Assembly: GCA_032191485.1 (NCBI GenBank)
Contig: JAVDOI010000003.1
Location: forward strand, 20,942,873 to 21,006,872
DNA: 64,000 nt
Direction of reading: 5' to 3'
Source of the DNA: Leptoclinus maculatus
Lineage: Eukaryota; Chordata; Actinopteri; Perciformes; Stichaeidae
Below the pieces are notes generated by a model. It searched no databases, was not told the DNA's origin, and saw nothing but the letters and a program-made list of their open reading frames with translations. Shown here in pieces: positions 63,350-64,000 of the stretch (positions within the stretch are counted from its first letter, which is position 1; each line of letters starts with the position of its first letter). Position numbers and translations under genes: made by a program.

Positions 63350-64000
63350 GTGCTGTATTTGCATTCTCTCTCGATGCACTGAGCGCTGCTGCAGCTGATA
63401 TATTAGCTCAGTAAATCTTTGTTCACACACTGACTAAAAGGAACAGCGGCGCTCTCATCACAGTAAACAGAACAGCAGGAGGTGGAACATGCAGCTGCTG
63501 CTATCTTTGGTTGTCCAATACGTAATAATAACCCCAATTCAAACACAATAATACCGCTCTGTACTTGGGGAGATAAACGGGCACTGTTTCCCCCTCACAT
63601 GCAGGCTGAAGGTACATTTCTGCCATTTGTACCAATTCTCAGCCAGTATTTACCTCCAGGCTCAGGCGATAGTTCACGCTGTCTCCACATTAAAGACAAG
63701 TTGTGCAGTGTATCTTGGAGGATGCTTGCAGACATGTACTCTTCCTCTTAGGCGCTGTTATTCAAGAAGGAGAGCAGATGTGATGTTCAGTCAGTAAAGC
63801 GTAGTTTTTACTCGCCGTAGTGAAACCGGTGAGTGGTGCACACGCCAGAAAATGACGTAATCGCGGCCTAAACGATGCGCCGCTTGGCTGTGCACCTATG
63901 AACCTATGCACACGGACATTTTTCAGATGCGACTGCCAACTGTGGAGGCTCACGCCGCGGCTCTCCGTGAAGCCAACGCTAAAGTGTATAGAAGTTACTT
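63348..64000. other. No gene recognised at the right edge
   Basis: Unique DNA. The open frames at 63482-63751 and on the reverse strand at 63762-63953 have no protein-like motif or splice context. Confidence 0.3.

Overview
This window looks like nuclear genomic DNA of a spiny-rayed (perciform-like) teleost fish. Three things suggest this. There are many very long GT/CA dinucleotide arrays, the largest with about 155 units at 109-418. Several interspersed repeats match, from memory, sequences common in acanthomorph fish genomes; no database was searched. The few credible coding segments are short exons with GT-AG borders and kilobase introns. There is no sign of bacterial operons, phage, plasmid or CRISPR content, and most long open frames are by-products of microsatellites or polypyrimidine tracts.

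1-13.3 kb: the 3' end of one protein-coding gene on the + strand. Three exons (3273-3324, 10009-10171, 11836-11867 plus 3'UTR) keep one reading frame across both junctions. They encode the last 81 residues of a protein: a basic/hydrophobic piece, a proline/alanine/valine linker, an unbroken run of ten acidic residues, and an Asp/Tyr-rich C-terminus ending in YDD. A long 3'UTR follows, with a Pumilio-type element and an ATTAAA signal near 13298. I could not assign the gene to a family. Repeats have shaped it: one copy of a recurrent SINE-like element lies in the first intron shown, another ends about 30 bases before the last acceptor, and an inverted-repeat MITE-like element lies inside the 3'UTR.

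13.3-64 kb: apparently intergenic or deep-intronic DNA. It holds dispersed repeats (five copies of the SINE-like family A counting those in the gene, four of family B including one with a 61-bp internal tandem array, pieces of several other families, a tRNA-derived SINE remnant and LINE-like debris). It also holds a 19-copy 51-bp minisatellite at 31990-32940, long polypyrimidine tracts (15.4, 19.8, 49.2 and 54.9 kb) and about 18 GT/CA arrays. Only two other stretches resemble coding or exonic DNA: 57680-58123, with an in-frame 39-bp duplication, and an 86-bp segment at 46454 with strong splice borders. Both are weak. A few unique AT-rich, homeodomain-motif-rich blocks (1735-1915, 19254-19347, 44850-45060) may be conserved regulatory elements, which only cross-species alignment can show.

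I found no clear new multigene system. The most unusual items are the 51-bp minisatellite open in several frames on both strands, the MITE-bearing 3'UTR, the perfect 18-bp-arm palindrome at 30427, the interleaved inverted repeats at 19254-19347, and the complementary GT/CA arrays at 52.9-53.2 kb.
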